From the NCBI GenBank assembly GCA_027307335.1, contig DAHUXD010000047.1:1-64000 (forward strand): a stretch of DNA of 64,000 nucleotides, read 5' to 3'. The notes beneath the pieces were generated by a model. The model made no database searches. It was given only the letters and a program-made list of their open reading frames with translations, and was not told the DNA's origin. How positions within the stretch are numbered: the stretch's first letter is position 1; each line of letters begins with the position of its first letter. A program made the position numbers and the translations under genes. Of this stretch, positions 24,504-32,261 are shown in pieces. This DNA is from Acidobacteriota bacterium (lineage in GTDB: Bacteria > Acidobacteriota > Thermoanaerobaculia > UBA5066 > Gp7-AA6).

Positions 24504-25633
24504 GAGGCGAGCGCGAGATCGTCGTCATCGGCGGAGGCCCGTCGGGCTCGGCGGCCGCCTCCGTCCTCGCCCGCTCCGGCCGCGACGTCCTCGTGCTCGA
24601 GAAGGACCGGTTCCCGAGGCGCAAGGTCTGCGGCGAATTCCTCGCGGGCCGCGCGCGCGGCAGCCTCGCCCGCCTCGACGCTCTCACCGCCGTCGCGGCC
24701 GAGGCCGAGCCGATCGATCGGGCGTCCCTCCATCTCCCGCGCGGCCGCTCGGTTTCCTTCGCGCTCCCGTCCGCCGCGTTCGGCATATCGCGCGCGCGGC
24801 TCGACGAGGTCCTCGCCGCCGCCGCAACCTCCGCCGGCGCCGAGGTGGCGTTCGGCATGCGGGTGATCGGCCTGGAGGAGACGCGCAGCGGAAGCGTCCG
24901 GGTGGGCGTCGCGGGCGCGGGCGGCCGCGAGGAGACGATCCCCGCGCGGGCGGTCGTCGGGGCGTGGGGCCGCTGGAACGCGCTCGACCGCACCCTCGAT
25001 CGGCGATTCCTCCGGAACGGCGGGCGGTTCTTCGGCTGGAGCGGCGACTACGACGCGCCCGGGGACCTCCTCCGCGGCGAGGCGCGTCTCTACCTCTTCC
25101 CCGGCGGCTACGCCGGCCTCTCGCGCGTCGAGGGAGGAGCGGTGCACCTCGCCGGCGTGATCGCCGAGCGCGCGCAGCGCCGCCTCCCGGCGGGCTGGAC
25201 CGCCGTCGTCGCGCACGCCCGCGGCTCGAACCCGGCTCTCGACCGCGACATGGCGCTCCTGCGGCCGCGCGCCGGGGACGGCGGGTTCCTCGGAACCGGA
25301 CCCGTGTTCTTCACGCGCAAGCCGTCGTCCGAGGGCCGCCTGCTCATGGCGGGCGACGCCGCCGGCGTCATCGACCCGTACCTCGGCGAGGGGCTCGCCG
25401 TGGCGCTCGAGTCCGGCATCCTCGCGGGAGAGATCCTCGCGAGCGCGTTCGCGGGCAAGTTCGCGATGGGCGAAGCCACGGCACGCTATTCCCGCGCGTG
25501 GAACGCGCGCTTCTCGGACCGCGTGCGCCGCGGCGCCGCCGGCCGCGCGCTGATGCTCCACCCGGGCGCGGCGCGCGTCGCGGCCGCGCTGGCGGGCGAG
25601 CGGCTCGTGCGCCTGGCGATGGGATCAGCCTGA
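24500..25633 (+). CDS. FAD-dependent oxidoreductase (geranylgeranyl reductase-like)
   Basis: This 377-residue flavoprotein has the N-terminal dinucleotide fold VVIGGGPSGSAAASVLARSG, the conserved RRKVCGEFLAG substrate-loop motif, and the second FAD motif RLLMAGDAAGVIDPYLGEGL. That is the layout of the GGR/FixC/PHBH-like superfamily. The GTG start at 24500 overlaps the methyltransferase stop. It probably acts with the methyltransferase and hydrolase upstream on a shared lipid-like substrate (inference). Its 3' end overlaps the convergent LolA-like gene by nine bases. Confidence 0.85.
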   Translation: MRGEREIVVIGGGPSGSAAASVLARSGRDVLVLEKDRFPRRKVCGEFLAGRARGSLARLDALTAVAAEAEPIDRASLHLPRGRSVSFALPSAAFGISRARLDEVLAAAATSAGAEVAFGMRVIGLEETRSGSVRVGVAGAGGREETIPARAVVGAWGRWNALDRTLDRRFLRNGGRFFGWSGDYDAPGDLLRGEARLYLFPGGYAGLSRVEGGAVHLAGVIAERAQRRLPAGWTAVVAHARGSNPALDRDMALLRPRAGDGGFLGTGPVFFTRKPSSEGRLLMAGDAAGVIDPYLGEGLAVALESGILAGEILASAFAGKFAMGEATARYSRAWNARFSDRVRRGAAGRALMLHPGAARVAAALAGERLVRLAMGSA

Positions 25634-26392
25634 GAAGCCGCGCGCGCCGTCCGGCGTGAAGAGCGAGTCGTCGAGGCGCGCGTTCTGGATGTCGAGGTAC
25701 TCGAGGCGCGTCATCGTGTTCGCCTTCGGGCCGAGCAGGTCGCGGATCTCCATCTCGGTGACGGCGGTCCTGCCGCCGAACTTCCCGAACCGGGTGAAGA
25801 GCACCTGCCGCGCCTCCTTGCCGGACGGGAGGTAGAAGAGGAGCTTCCGGGGCAGTGGCTCCCCCTCCGCGTCGAGCCAGAGCGTCACCTTCGGGTAGGG
25901 GGCCCGGGGCGAGCGCGCCGTCAGATCGAGGACGCGGCAGACGCGGTCGCCGACCTTCTCGGTGCCCGGCCGGACGGCCGCCGTGAAGTCCTCGGCGAAG
26001 CGCATGCGGGCCACGTCGCCGAACGAGGCACCGCCCATCAGCCGCTGGTTCGGCGTGATCGGGACGGGGTTCTCCGCTCCCGGCACGAGCAGCCACATCT
26101 TCTCGCCGACCGTCAGGGCCTTCCGGCCGTCGTTCTTGCCGCCGCGAAACACGATCAGCGCGCGGTCGCGCCCCTTCACGTAGATGTCGAAGTCGGCGCT
26201 GCCGAGGTTCTTCTCGCCCTCCCAATTGGTCGCGCGCGCCGTGATCTTCGCCTCGCTGAAGGAGGTGCGGGCCTCGTCGACGGCGCGCAGCCAGCCCTCG
26301 ACCTCCGACGCCGACGGCTCGGCGGCCGAGAGAACGGCCGCGAGAACCGTCGCGAGCGCGCTGCCGAGCACCGCGCCCAGGATCCTAGACAT
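25625..26392 (-). CDS. LolA-like outer-membrane lipoprotein-sorting protein
   Basis: This 255-residue exported protein has a signal peptide (SRILGAVLGSALATVLAAVLSA) and a LolA/LppX-like fold suggested by the amphipathic beta-strand pattern and segments such as DFDIYVKGRDRALIVF, KMWLLVPG, RVLDLTARS, KVTLWLDAEG and RTAVTEMEIRD. Such proteins carry lipids or lipoproteins across the periplasm. It is encoded after a MacB/LolE-like permease and a LolD-like ATPase, with an eight-base overlap, which supports a shared export system. The cargo is unknown. Confidence 0.8.
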   Translation of the reverse strand: MSRILGAVLGSALATVLAAVLSAAEPSASEVEGWLRAVDEARTSFSEAKITARATNWEGEKNLGSADFDIYVKGRDRALIVFRGGKNDGRKALTVGEKMWLLVPGAENPVPITPNQRLMGGASFGDVARMRFAEDFTAAVRPGTEKVGDRVCRVLDLTARSPRAPYPKVTLWLDAEGEPLPRKLLFYLPSGKEARQVLFTRFGKFGGRTAVTEMEIRDLLGPKANTMTRLEYLDIQNARLDDSLFTPDGARGFSG

Positions 26393-27608
26393 GCGCGAGC
26401 GCCTCCACGATCGGCAGGCGGGCCGCGCGGCGCGCCGGGAAGTAGGAGGCGATGGCCATCGTCAGCACCATCGCGAGGATGCCCGCGCCGTACGCGAGCG
26501 GATACAGCTTGACGTTGATCGGCATGCCGTGCGTCGCGCCCGGCGGCGGCGGCAGCATGATGCCCGACGCGTTGAGCGCGGCGCGCACGACGAGGGCGAG
26601 GACCGTGCCGGCGACGCAGCCCGCGAGCGCGATGACGACCCCCTCCGCGAGGAACATCGTCCGGATGCCCGACGGGCGTGTCCCGATGGCCCGCAGCGTC
26701 CCGATCTCCCGCGTGCGCTCGGTGACCGCCATCGTCATGACGATCGCGGCGGAGAGGATCACGATCACGACGAGCACGGCGCCGACGAAGCCGAAGATGC
26801 CGATGTAGAGCAGCTTCACCTGCTCGTAGAACGTCGCGAGCTCGCGCCAGTGGCGCACGACGATCGGGTATCCGCCCGCCGCCATCGCCTTCGCGAGCCG
26901 CTCCGCCGCGCGGTCCTCGTTCGCCCCCGGCTTCAGGAACACGACGAGCTTCGAGACGGTGTCGCCGCTCTGGAGGAGGCGCGACACGAGGCCGACGCCC
27001 GCCGCGACGTACCGGTCGTTCAGCTCCTTGATGCGCACGTCCGCGAGGCCGGTCACGATGCCGTCGAGCGCGTTGAGCGACCCGTCCGGCGTCGTCGCCA
27101 TCATCGTCACGCGGTCGCCCGGCTTCACGTTCAGAGCCGCAGCAAGGCCCGTGCCGAGCACGACGCCGTCCCCGCCGTCGCCGGAGAGGTACTTGCCCGA
27201 GACGATGAGCTCCGGCACGAGCGTCGCCGCGGCCTCGGGCCCGGGATCGACGCCGACGCCGAGAAACGGCACCGACTTCGCGCCGGTCGTCATCAGACCG
27301 ACGAAGTCGATGCGCGGCAGCACGGCGGCGACATCCGGGTCCGCGCCGGCGAGCGCCCGGGCGCGGCGCGCGTCCGGCAGACCGTACTCGAGCGTCGCTT
27401 CCTCCGCCTTGCCCACGGCGCGGCGGTCCACGATCTGCAGGTCGCCGACGCTCTTGATCGTGCCCTCCCGCAGGCCCTCGAACGACTGCGCGATGAAACC
27501 GCCCGCGAGCGCGAAGGCGGCGAACCCGAACGTGACGACCGCGATCATCAGGAAGCTGCGGCGCTTCTGCCGCACCAGGTTGCGCCAGGCCAGCGCGAAC
27601 GAGCTCAT
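26385..27608 (-). CDS. ABC transporter permease (MacB/LolE-FtsX family)
   Basis: This 407-residue permease has one N-terminal membrane helix (residues 18-38), a periplasmic MacB_PCD-type domain of about 220 residues and three C-terminal helices with the FtsX signature (TMAVTERTREIGTLRAIGTRPSG). It is followed by the LolA-like gene and preceded by the ATPase gene, which it overlaps by four bases. The family couples ATP hydrolysis in the cytoplasm to mechanical movement in the periplasm. It may extract lipoproteins or export small molecules. Confidence 0.88.
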   Translation of the reverse strand: MSSFALAWRNLVRQKRRSFLMIAVVTFGFAAFALAGGFIAQSFEGLREGTIKSVGDLQIVDRRAVGKAEEATLEYGLPDARRARALAGADPDVAAVLPRIDFVGLMTTGAKSVPFLGVGVDPGPEAAATLVPELIVSGKYLSGDGGDGVVLGTGLAAALNVKPGDRVTMMATTPDGSLNALDGIVTGLADVRIKELNDRYVAAGVGLVSRLLQSGDTVSKLVVFLKPGANEDRAAERLAKAMAAGGYPIVVRHWRELATFYEQVKLLYIGIFGFVGAVLVVIVILSAAIVMTMAVTERTREIGTLRAIGTRPSGIRTMFLAEGVVIALAGCVAGTVLALVVRAALNASGIMLPPPPGATHGMPINVKLYPLAYGAGILAMVLTMAIASYFPARRAARLPIVEALAHV

Positions 27609-28306
27609 GACGCGGCGTCCGACGCGATCGCGCCGTCGTGCAGGGTCACGACGCGCCGCGCGCGCGAGACGACGAGCGCGTCGTGCGTGGCGAAGAGGAA
27701 CGCGACGCCGCGCTCGGCATTGAGGCGCCGCATGAGGTCGAGGATCTCCTCGGCCGTGTGGCTGTCGAGGTTGGCGGTGGGCTCGTCGGCGAAGACGATG
27801 GAGGGCGCGTTCGCGAGCGCGCGCGCGATCGCGACGCGCTGGCGCTGGCCGCCCGAGAGGAGGTCGGGGCGGACCGCGAGCTTGACCGAGAGGCCGACCG
27901 CGGCGAGCAGCTCCCGCGCCCGCTCCTGCCGCCGCGCGGCGGAGGCGCCCGCGAGCGCCATCGGATAGGCGACGTTCTCCTCCGCCGAGAGGACGGGGAT
28001 CAGGTTGAACGTCTGAAACACGAACCCGAACCGGTCGCGCCGCAGGTCCGAGCGCTCCTCCTCCGTCAGCGCCTCGCCGTCGCGGCCCTCGACGCGCACG
28101 GTCCCCTCGTCGGGGCGATCGAGCAGGCCCAGGAGGTTCAAGAGCGTCGTCTTCCCCGAGCCGCTCGGGCCGCGCAGCGCCACGAACTCGCCCGGCGCGA
28201 TCGAGAGGGACACGTCCCGGACGGCCGGGACGACCGACTCGCCCAGTCGGTACGAGCGCGAGAGGCCCCGGGCCTCGACGAGGGGTCCTCCGGTCGCCGC
28301 GGTCAC
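27605..28306 (-). CDS. ABC transporter ATP-binding protein (LolD/MacB type)
   Basis: This 233-residue ATPase has Walker A GPSGSGKTTLLNLLG, the Q-loop FVFQTFNLIPVLSAEENV, the signature LLSGGQRQRVAIARAL, Walker B IVFADEPTANLD and the H-loop FATHD. All catalytic motifs are intact. The order ATPase-permease-LolA-like on the minus strand, with four- and eight-base overlaps, marks one operon. The region upstream (28307-28480) is filled with dispersed repeats. Confidence 0.92.
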   Translation of the reverse strand: MTAATGGPLVEARGLSRSYRLGESVVPAVRDVSLSIAPGEFVALRGPSGSGKTTLLNLLGLLDRPDEGTVRVEGRDGEALTEEERSDLRRDRFGFVFQTFNLIPVLSAEENVAYPMALAGASAARRQERARELLAAVGLSVKLAVRPDLLSGGQRQRVAIARALANAPSIVFADEPTANLDSHTAEEILDLMRRLNAERGVAFLFATHDALVVSRARRVVTLHDGAIASDAAS

Positions 28307-28326
28307 GCGGCGGAGTTTACCCGCCC

Positions 28327-28460
28327 GCGGCGGGGAAACGCCGCGTCGAAGCCCGGGCCGAGCGCAGCGAGGGCCGGCCTTCGAAGGAAAGGGCGGCGGG
28401 AAAGCGCCGCGTCGGAGCCCGGGCCGAGCACAGCGAGGCCGGCGGTCCTCCGGCGCCCGG
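28327..28460. repeat. Dispersed intergenic repeat, copies 1 and 2 in tandem
   Basis: Two direct copies (about 28327-28384 and 28391-28460) share the core GGCGGGGAAACGCCGCGTCG then AAGCCCGGGCCGAGCGCAGCGAGG, with a few differences. Each contains self-complementary parts (GGCG/CGCC; GAAGCCCGG against CCGGCCTTC). Related copies lie at 29849-29908 and, inverted, at 35328-35378, so this is a repeat family restricted to intergenic DNA of this neighbourhood. Confidence 0.75.
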
Positions 28461-28514
28461 GCTCCCCGGCGGCGCCGGCATAGAATTCGCTTGCGATTAC
28501 GACGGAGGTCACCG

Positions 28515-29147
28515 ATGTCCAGTTACAACCTTCCGGATCTGCGCTACGACTACGGCGCGCTCGAGCCCCACATCTCCGGCAAGATCATGGAGCTCCACCA
28601 CGACAAGCACCACGCCAACTACGTCAAGGGCGCCAACCAGGCGCTCGAACGGCTGGGCGAGGCGCGCGACAAGGAGGACTTCACCCGGATCGGCGCGCTC
28701 GAGAAGGCGCTCGCCTTCAACCTGTCCGGGCACGTCCTCCACTCGCTCTTCTGGCAGAACCTCAAGCCGAAGGGCGGCGGAAGGCCGGAGGGCGAGCTCG
28801 GGAGCGCGATTGCCCAGTTCTTCGGCAGTTTCGAGAAGATGAAGCGGCAGATGGTCGAATCGGCATCGACGATCATGGGCTCGGGCTGGAGCGCGCTCGT
28901 TTGGGAGCCGCTCGCCGGACGCCTCCTCACGACGCAGATCTACGACCACCAGTCCAACCTCTCCCAGGCCGGCGTGCCGCTCCTCGTCCTCGACGCGTGG
29001 GAGCACGCGTACTACCTTCAGTATCAGACGCGGAAGACCGACTTCTTCGAGGCGGTCTGGAACGTGTGGAACTGGGAGGACGTCTCGGACAGGTTCGCCG
29101 CGGTGCGCTCCCTCGACGTCGCCCTCGCCGGCGCGGCCACGGCGTGA
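28515..29147 (+). CDS. Superoxide dismutase, Fe/Mn family
   Basis: This 210-residue enzyme dismutates superoxide. The metal ligands are all visible: His in MELHHDKHH, His in NLSGHVLHS, and Asp and His in LDAWEHAYYLQY. The N-terminal hairpin (LHHDKHHANYVKG) and the WNVWNWEDVSDRF end are typical. Fe versus Mn use cannot be decided by eye. There is no signal peptide, so it is cytoplasmic. GGAGGT at 28504-28509 fixes ATG 28515. TAGAAT at 28481-28486 may be its -10; the same stretch also resembles a weak GG-N10-GC pattern. Confidence 0.93.
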   Translation: MSSYNLPDLRYDYGALEPHISGKIMELHHDKHHANYVKGANQALERLGEARDKEDFTRIGALEKALAFNLSGHVLHSLFWQNLKPKGGGRPEGELGSAIAQFFGSFEKMKRQMVESASTIMGSGWSALVWEPLAGRLLTTQIYDHQSNLSQAGVPLLVLDAWEHAYYLQYQTRKTDFFEAVWNVWNWEDVSDRFAAVRSLDVALAGAATA

Positions 29148-29152
29148 GGCGA

Positions 29153-29185
29153 CCGGGGCCGGCGCCGGCGCGGCGCCGGTCCCGG
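29153..29185. terminator. Bidirectional hairpin between sod and the small lipoprotein gene
   Basis: A long GC-rich stem, CCGGGGCCGGCGCC (29153-29166) against GGCGCCGGTCCCGG (29172-29185) with one or two imperfect pairs, lies six bases after the superoxide dismutase stop and 14 bases from the convergent stop at 29199. It could stop transcription from both sides. Confidence 0.5.
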
Positions 29186-29198
29186 GCTTCTCAGCGGA

Positions 29199-29408
29199 TC
29201 AACGGGGCGCGGCGGTCGGCGTCACGTCCATCGTGGTCGTCGTGGTGGAGGTCTGCGTGGATGGCTCGGGGGTGCCGGACGCCGTCGCCGCATCGCTCGT
29301 CGTCTTCGTCTCCGTCGTCGTGGACGCGGTCTCCCTCTTCTGACATCCGAGAGACAGCGCGGCCGCGGCCGCGATCAGGAATCCCACCCGGGTGAGCGTC
29401 GTCTTCAT
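29199..29408 (-). CDS. Small Thr-rich lipoprotein
   Basis: This 69-residue protein has a signal peptide with a lipobox (residues 8-22, ending LSLGCQ), followed by a low-complexity tail of Thr, Ser, Ala, Glu and Lys (TETKTTSDAATASGTPEPS). No domain is recognised; it resembles small envelope stress lipoproteins only in layout. ATG 29408 is preceded by GAGGAGGAGAGG. A near-consensus sigma-54 promoter (29455-29470) would give a leader of about 35 bases, so it is a probable target of the sigma-54 activator encoded nearby. Confidence 0.75.
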   Translation of the reverse strand: MKTTLTRVGFLIAAAAALSLGCQKRETASTTTETKTTSDAATASGTPEPSTQTSTTTTTMDVTPTAAPR

Positions 29409-29454
29409 CGCCTCTCCTCCTCTGTGAGCCCGCCGCGGGCTCCGGCGAACGATG

Positions 29455-29470
29455 TGCAACCCCCGTGCCC
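29455..29470 (-). promoter_or_regulatory. Sigma-54 promoter of the small lipoprotein gene
   Basis: On the minus strand GGGCACGGGGGTTGCA matches the -24/-12 consensus TGGCACG-N4-TTGCA at all but the first base, with GG-N10-GC spacing. The predicted start (about 29444) lies 36 bases before ATG 29408. Confidence 0.7.
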
Positions 29471-29626
29471 GCCGCCGTTTACTCGTTCATTCCTCAGCTG
29501 ATAGCCCGTGGCGCCGGCCTTTCCGTCGAGCACCGGTTCATCCTGAAACCAGAAAGCCTCGGAACAAGAGGGCTCCGCCGGCGGCCTCACGCTGCCGGAG
29601 GAGCCTCGTTTTCATTGCGAACGAAG

Positions 29627-29776
29627 TCAGACGACCCGGCGCCCTTGCACCAGATTGATGATCAGGACGATGACGGCGAGGACGAGAAGGATGTGGATGA
29701 AACCCGAGAGCGTGTAGCCGGAGACGAGCCCGAGCAGCCAGAGTACGAGCAGAACGACGAAGATGGTCCAAAGCAT
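29627..29776 (-). CDS. Lmo0937-type two-helix small membrane protein
   Basis: This 49-residue protein reads MLWTIFVVLLVLWLLGLVSG, then YTLSGFIHILLVLAVIVLII and the tail NLVQGRRVV: two membrane helices joined by a short YTLSG turn. It matches the lmo0937/DUF5670 family of tiny membrane proteins, which often sit among stress genes; function unknown. GGGGAG lies eight bases before ATG 29776. An upstream TGGCACG-N4-TCGCT element (29822-29837) suggests sigma-54 control. Confidence 0.78.
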   Translation of the reverse strand: MLWTIFVVLLVLWLLGLVSGYTLSGFIHILLVLAVIVLIINLVQGRRVV

Positions 29777-29821
29777 TGCTGCTCCCCTTTCCGGGGCCGT
29801 GCGGGCCCCGCCGCGGAGTAG

Positions 29822-29837
29822 AGCGAATCTCGTGCCA
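29822..29837 (-). promoter_or_regulatory. Sigma-54 promoter of the small membrane protein gene
   Basis: Minus-strand TGGCACGAGATTCGCT has a perfect -24 half (TGGCACG) and exact GG-N10-GC spacing; the -12 half is TCGC rather than TTGC. The predicted start is near 29811, 35 bases before ATG 29776. Confidence 0.6.
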
Positions 29838-29848
29838 GACGCGGCGCC

Positions 29849-29908
29849 CGCGGCGAGGGAACGCCGCGTCGAAGCTCGGCCCGAGCAGCGCGAGGGGCGA
29901 GCTTCGAG
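29849..29908. repeat. Dispersed intergenic repeat, copy 3
   Basis: GGCGAGGGAACGCCGCGTCG followed by AAGCTCGGCCCGAGCAGCGCGAGGGGCGAGCTTCGA. It aligns with the copies at 28327-28460 and the inverted copy at 35328-35378. A further GCGGCGCGGGAACGCCGCGA piece follows at 29917-29936. Confidence 0.7.
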
Positions 29909-29969
29909 AAAGAAACGCGGCGCGGGAACGCCGCGAGAAAGAAAGCCTGGGCGAAGACGCCGCCGCGTG

Positions 29970-31184
29970 TCAGCGCTTGCGGCTGCGCTTCGGCTCGGCC
30001 GCCGGCCTCGGCCGCGCCACCTGCGGGAGCAACTCCTCCACGACCTCCGGACGGATCGTGTCCCCTTCGGTCATCACGTAGGCGCGATGCACCACGTTGC
30101 GGAGCTCGCGTACGTTGCCCGGCCAGGAGTAGCTCTCGAGTATCTTCAGTGACGCCGGGTCCCAGGTCGTCACGCCGTTCTTCTCCTGCTCCTCGATCTG
30201 GCGGCGGAAGTGCTCGGCGAGGAGCGCGATGTCCTCGCGCCGCTCCGCGAGCGTCGGCAGCGCGATCGGAAAGACGTTCAGGCGGTAGTAGAGGTCCTCG
30301 CGCAGCTTGCCCTGCTTGATCGCGTCGGCCGGGTCGCGGTTCGTCGCCGAGACGAGCCGCACGTCCACTCGCAGGTCCTGCGTGCCGCCGACGCGGCGCA
30401 GCGTCTTGGCCTCGAGAACCCGCAGCAGCTTCACCTGGAGCTCGGAGCCCATCTCGGTGATCTCGTCGAGCAGCAGCGTGCCGCCGCTCGCCTCCTCGAA
30501 GTACCCGACGCGCCTCTTGTCGGCGCCCGTGAACGAGCCTCGCTCGTGGCCGAACAGCTCGCTCTCGATGAGCGTCGGCGAGATCGCGCCGCAGTTGAAG
30601 GCCACGAAGGGCGCGGCGGCGCGGCGCGAGAGCCGGTGGATCGTCCGGGCGGCGACCTCCTTGCCCGTGCCGCTCTGGCCGGTGATGAGGACGGGCGCGT
30701 TCGACCGCGCGACGCGTCGGATCGCCTCGAAGGCCTTGAGCATGACCGGCGACTTGCCGATCAGCTCGCCGAGTCTCCCGGTCTCCTGCAGCGCGTCGCG
30801 CAGCGTGTCGACCTCGGACTCGAGCGTGCGCCGCGCGGAGAGGCGCTGGAACACCACTTCCAGCTGCGGGCCCCGAAGCGGCTTGAGCAGGTAATCCGAG
30901 ACGCCCGCACGGAGCGCCTCGATCGCGCTGTCGAGGGAGGCCTGGCCCGTCAGGACGATGCCGTCGCGGTCGGGCCTGGCCTCGCGCGCCGAACGGAAGA
31001 ACTCGATGCCATCGCCGTCGGGCAGATGGACGTCGACGATGAGGACCTCCGGGTCGAACTGGTCGAGGGCGCGCCCGGCCTCCCCCACCGTGCCGACCGC
31101 TTTCGGCTCGCTCCCGAACTCGCGCACCGCGCTCTCGAGGCCCTTGCGGATCGCGACGTCGTCTTCGACGATCAGGACCTTCAC
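29970..31184 (-). CDS. Sigma-54-interacting response regulator lacking a DNA-binding domain
   Basis: This 404-residue NtrC-family protein has a receiver domain (residues 1-120: VEDD acidic pair, phosphoacceptor Asp in VLIVDVHLPDGD, Lys in LLKPL). The AAA+ domain follows: GQSGTGKEVAARTIH, the polymerase-contacting loop as GSFTGA (Ala replaced by Ser), GGTLLLDEI, the SATNRD sensor and WPGNVRELRN. After the AAA+ lid it ends with a basic tail (RPRPAAEPKRSRKR) and no Fis-like helix-turn-helix. It may act from solution or through partners. The gene four bases upstream encodes a His-phosphoacceptor-like domain. Confidence 0.9.
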   Translation of the reverse strand: MKVLIVEDDVAIRKGLESAVREFGSEPKAVGTVGEAGRALDQFDPEVLIVDVHLPDGDGIEFFRSAREARPDRDGIVLTGQASLDSAIEALRAGVSDYLLKPLRGPQLEVVFQRLSARRTLESEVDTLRDALQETGRLGELIGKSPVMLKAFEAIRRVARSNAPVLITGQSGTGKEVAARTIHRLSRRAAAPFVAFNCGAISPTLIESELFGHERGSFTGADKRRVGYFEEASGGTLLLDEITEMGSELQVKLLRVLEAKTLRRVGGTQDLRVDVRLVSATNRDPADAIKQGKLREDLYYRLNVFPIALPTLAERREDIALLAEHFRRQIEEQEKNGVTTWDPASLKILESYSWPGNVRELRNVVHRAYVMTEGDTIRPEVVEELLPQVARPRPAAEPKRSRKR

Positions 31185-31188
31185 CCGG

Positions 31189-31398
31189 TCACCCGACGAG
31201 CTCGGAGCGGCCCCGTTCGAAGAGCTGGAACGCGCGCTCGAGCTGCTGGCGCACCATCGTCAGGGCCTCGGAGGCGTCCTCGCCGCGCTCGATCAGCCGC
31301 GTGGCGCGCTCGAGGTGGAGCGACGCTCCCGACAGCGGCGTCGCGAGATCGTGAAAGAAGCGGCGCAGATCGGCGGGATCGTTCGCGGATGGATTCAC
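31189..31398 (-). CDS. Stand-alone histidine-kinase DHp-like domain (69 residues)
   Basis: The short protein contains RRFFHDLATPLSGASLHLER, which matches the H box of HisKA dimerisation domains (H-[DE]-L-x-x-P-L), followed by a second helix with VRQQLERAFQLFERG. No ATP-binding domain follows. GTG 31398 is chosen because GGGG lies eight bases upstream; GTG 31407 is an alternative. It lies four bases before the sigma-54 regulator gene, so it may be a phosphotransfer or scaffold partner, or a remnant of a full kinase. Confidence 0.65.
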   Translation of the reverse strand: MNPSANDPADLRRFFHDLATPLSGASLHLERATRLIERGEDASEALTMVRQQLERAFQLFERGRSELVG

Positions 31399-31545
31399 GT
31401 TGCGCACCCCAAGTTCTTGGCTCGCCGCCTCGACGGAAACATCGTATGCCAGAAACCCTGAAACGCCGGAGACCCCGCGGGACTCGAGAAAGACCCGACG
31501 GCCGTCGCCGGCCGCCGGGCCCCGCCCGAATTTCGAGATTCGAGG

Positions 31546-32259
31546 CTACATGCCGCCGTGCGCGGGCTGGACCGTCGTGACCTTGTTGCCGTCGGTCGCC
31601 CTGGTGTACGTCACCTTGACGCGCTCGCCGACCGCCACGTTGCCCTCGACCCCGACCGCGTGGTCGAGATCGAAGGTGTACTCCTTGTTGCCCGGTCCGG
31701 TCACTTCGATCTTCTTGCCCGCCTCGTACTTCTTCACCGTACCCACGACGACCTCACTCGACGACTTCGTGTCCGGGCCCGGGCCCGTGTGCTTCACCGT
31801 CGACTCCGAGTGCATGCGCGGGAGGCCGTTCGCCGCCTGCGTCTCGTCGCTGGTCGCGGCCATCTTGTGGGAGTGCTTCGACATGGGCTGCTTGCCGGTG
31901 TCGCTCGTCGCCGTTCCGCCCGTGGAGAGCACCGTCACGTGCTCCTTGCCGTCGGCGTCCTTCGTGTAGCCGACCTTCGCCCTCTGGCCGACCGCGATCG
32001 ACCCCTTCACGTGGGCGTCCTTGTCGAGGTCGAACGAGTAATTCTTCCCGCCCGGGCCTTCGATCTTGATCGACTTGCCGGCGTCGTACGTCTTGACGGT
32101 GCCGGTGACCCACTCGGTCTTCGTCTTCGTGTTGGGCCCCGCGCCCGTGTGCTTGGTCGTCGTCTCGGTGTGCGTCGCCGGTTCCTGGGCCGGAGCCGCG
32201 CTCGCCGCGAGGAGCAAGCTAAACGCAGCCACCGCGATGCCGGGAATCCGATTTCTCAT
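31546..32259 (-). CDS. Secreted protein with two tandem OB-like repeats
   Basis: This 237-residue exported protein has a signal peptide (IPGIAVAAFSLLLAASAAPAQ). Two related repeats follow, about residues 47-110 and 165-230: VTGTVKTYDAGKSIKIEGPG, then YSFDLDKDAHV..VGQRAKVGYT in the first and VVGTVKKYEAGKKIEVTGPG, then YTFDLDHAVGV..VGERVKVTYT in the second. Each repeat is preceded by a KHTGAGPNTKTK- or KHTGPGPDTKSS-like linker. The layout resembles DUF5666-type beta-barrel domains; function unknown. GGAGGT precedes ATG 32259. A sigma-54 element lies at 32302-32317. Confidence 0.8.
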   Translation of the reverse strand: MRNRIPGIAVAAFSLLLAASAAPAQEPATHTETTTKHTGAGPNTKTKTEWVTGTVKTYDAGKSIKIEGPGGKNYSFDLDKDAHVKGSIAVGQRAKVGYTKDADGKEHVTVLSTGGTATSDTGKQPMSKHSHKMAATSDETQAANGLPRMHSESTVKHTGPGPDTKSSSEVVVGTVKKYEAGKKIEVTGPGNKEYTFDLDHAVGVEGNVAVGERVKVTYTRATDGNKVTTVQPAHGGM

Positions 32260-32261
32260 TT

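Noticed and set aside
28475-28490. Sigma-54 promoter upstream of superoxide dismutase (CGGCATAGAATTCGCT)
   Set aside because: Spacing fits but four consensus positions differ, and TAGAAT in the same place is a fair sigma-70 -10 element.
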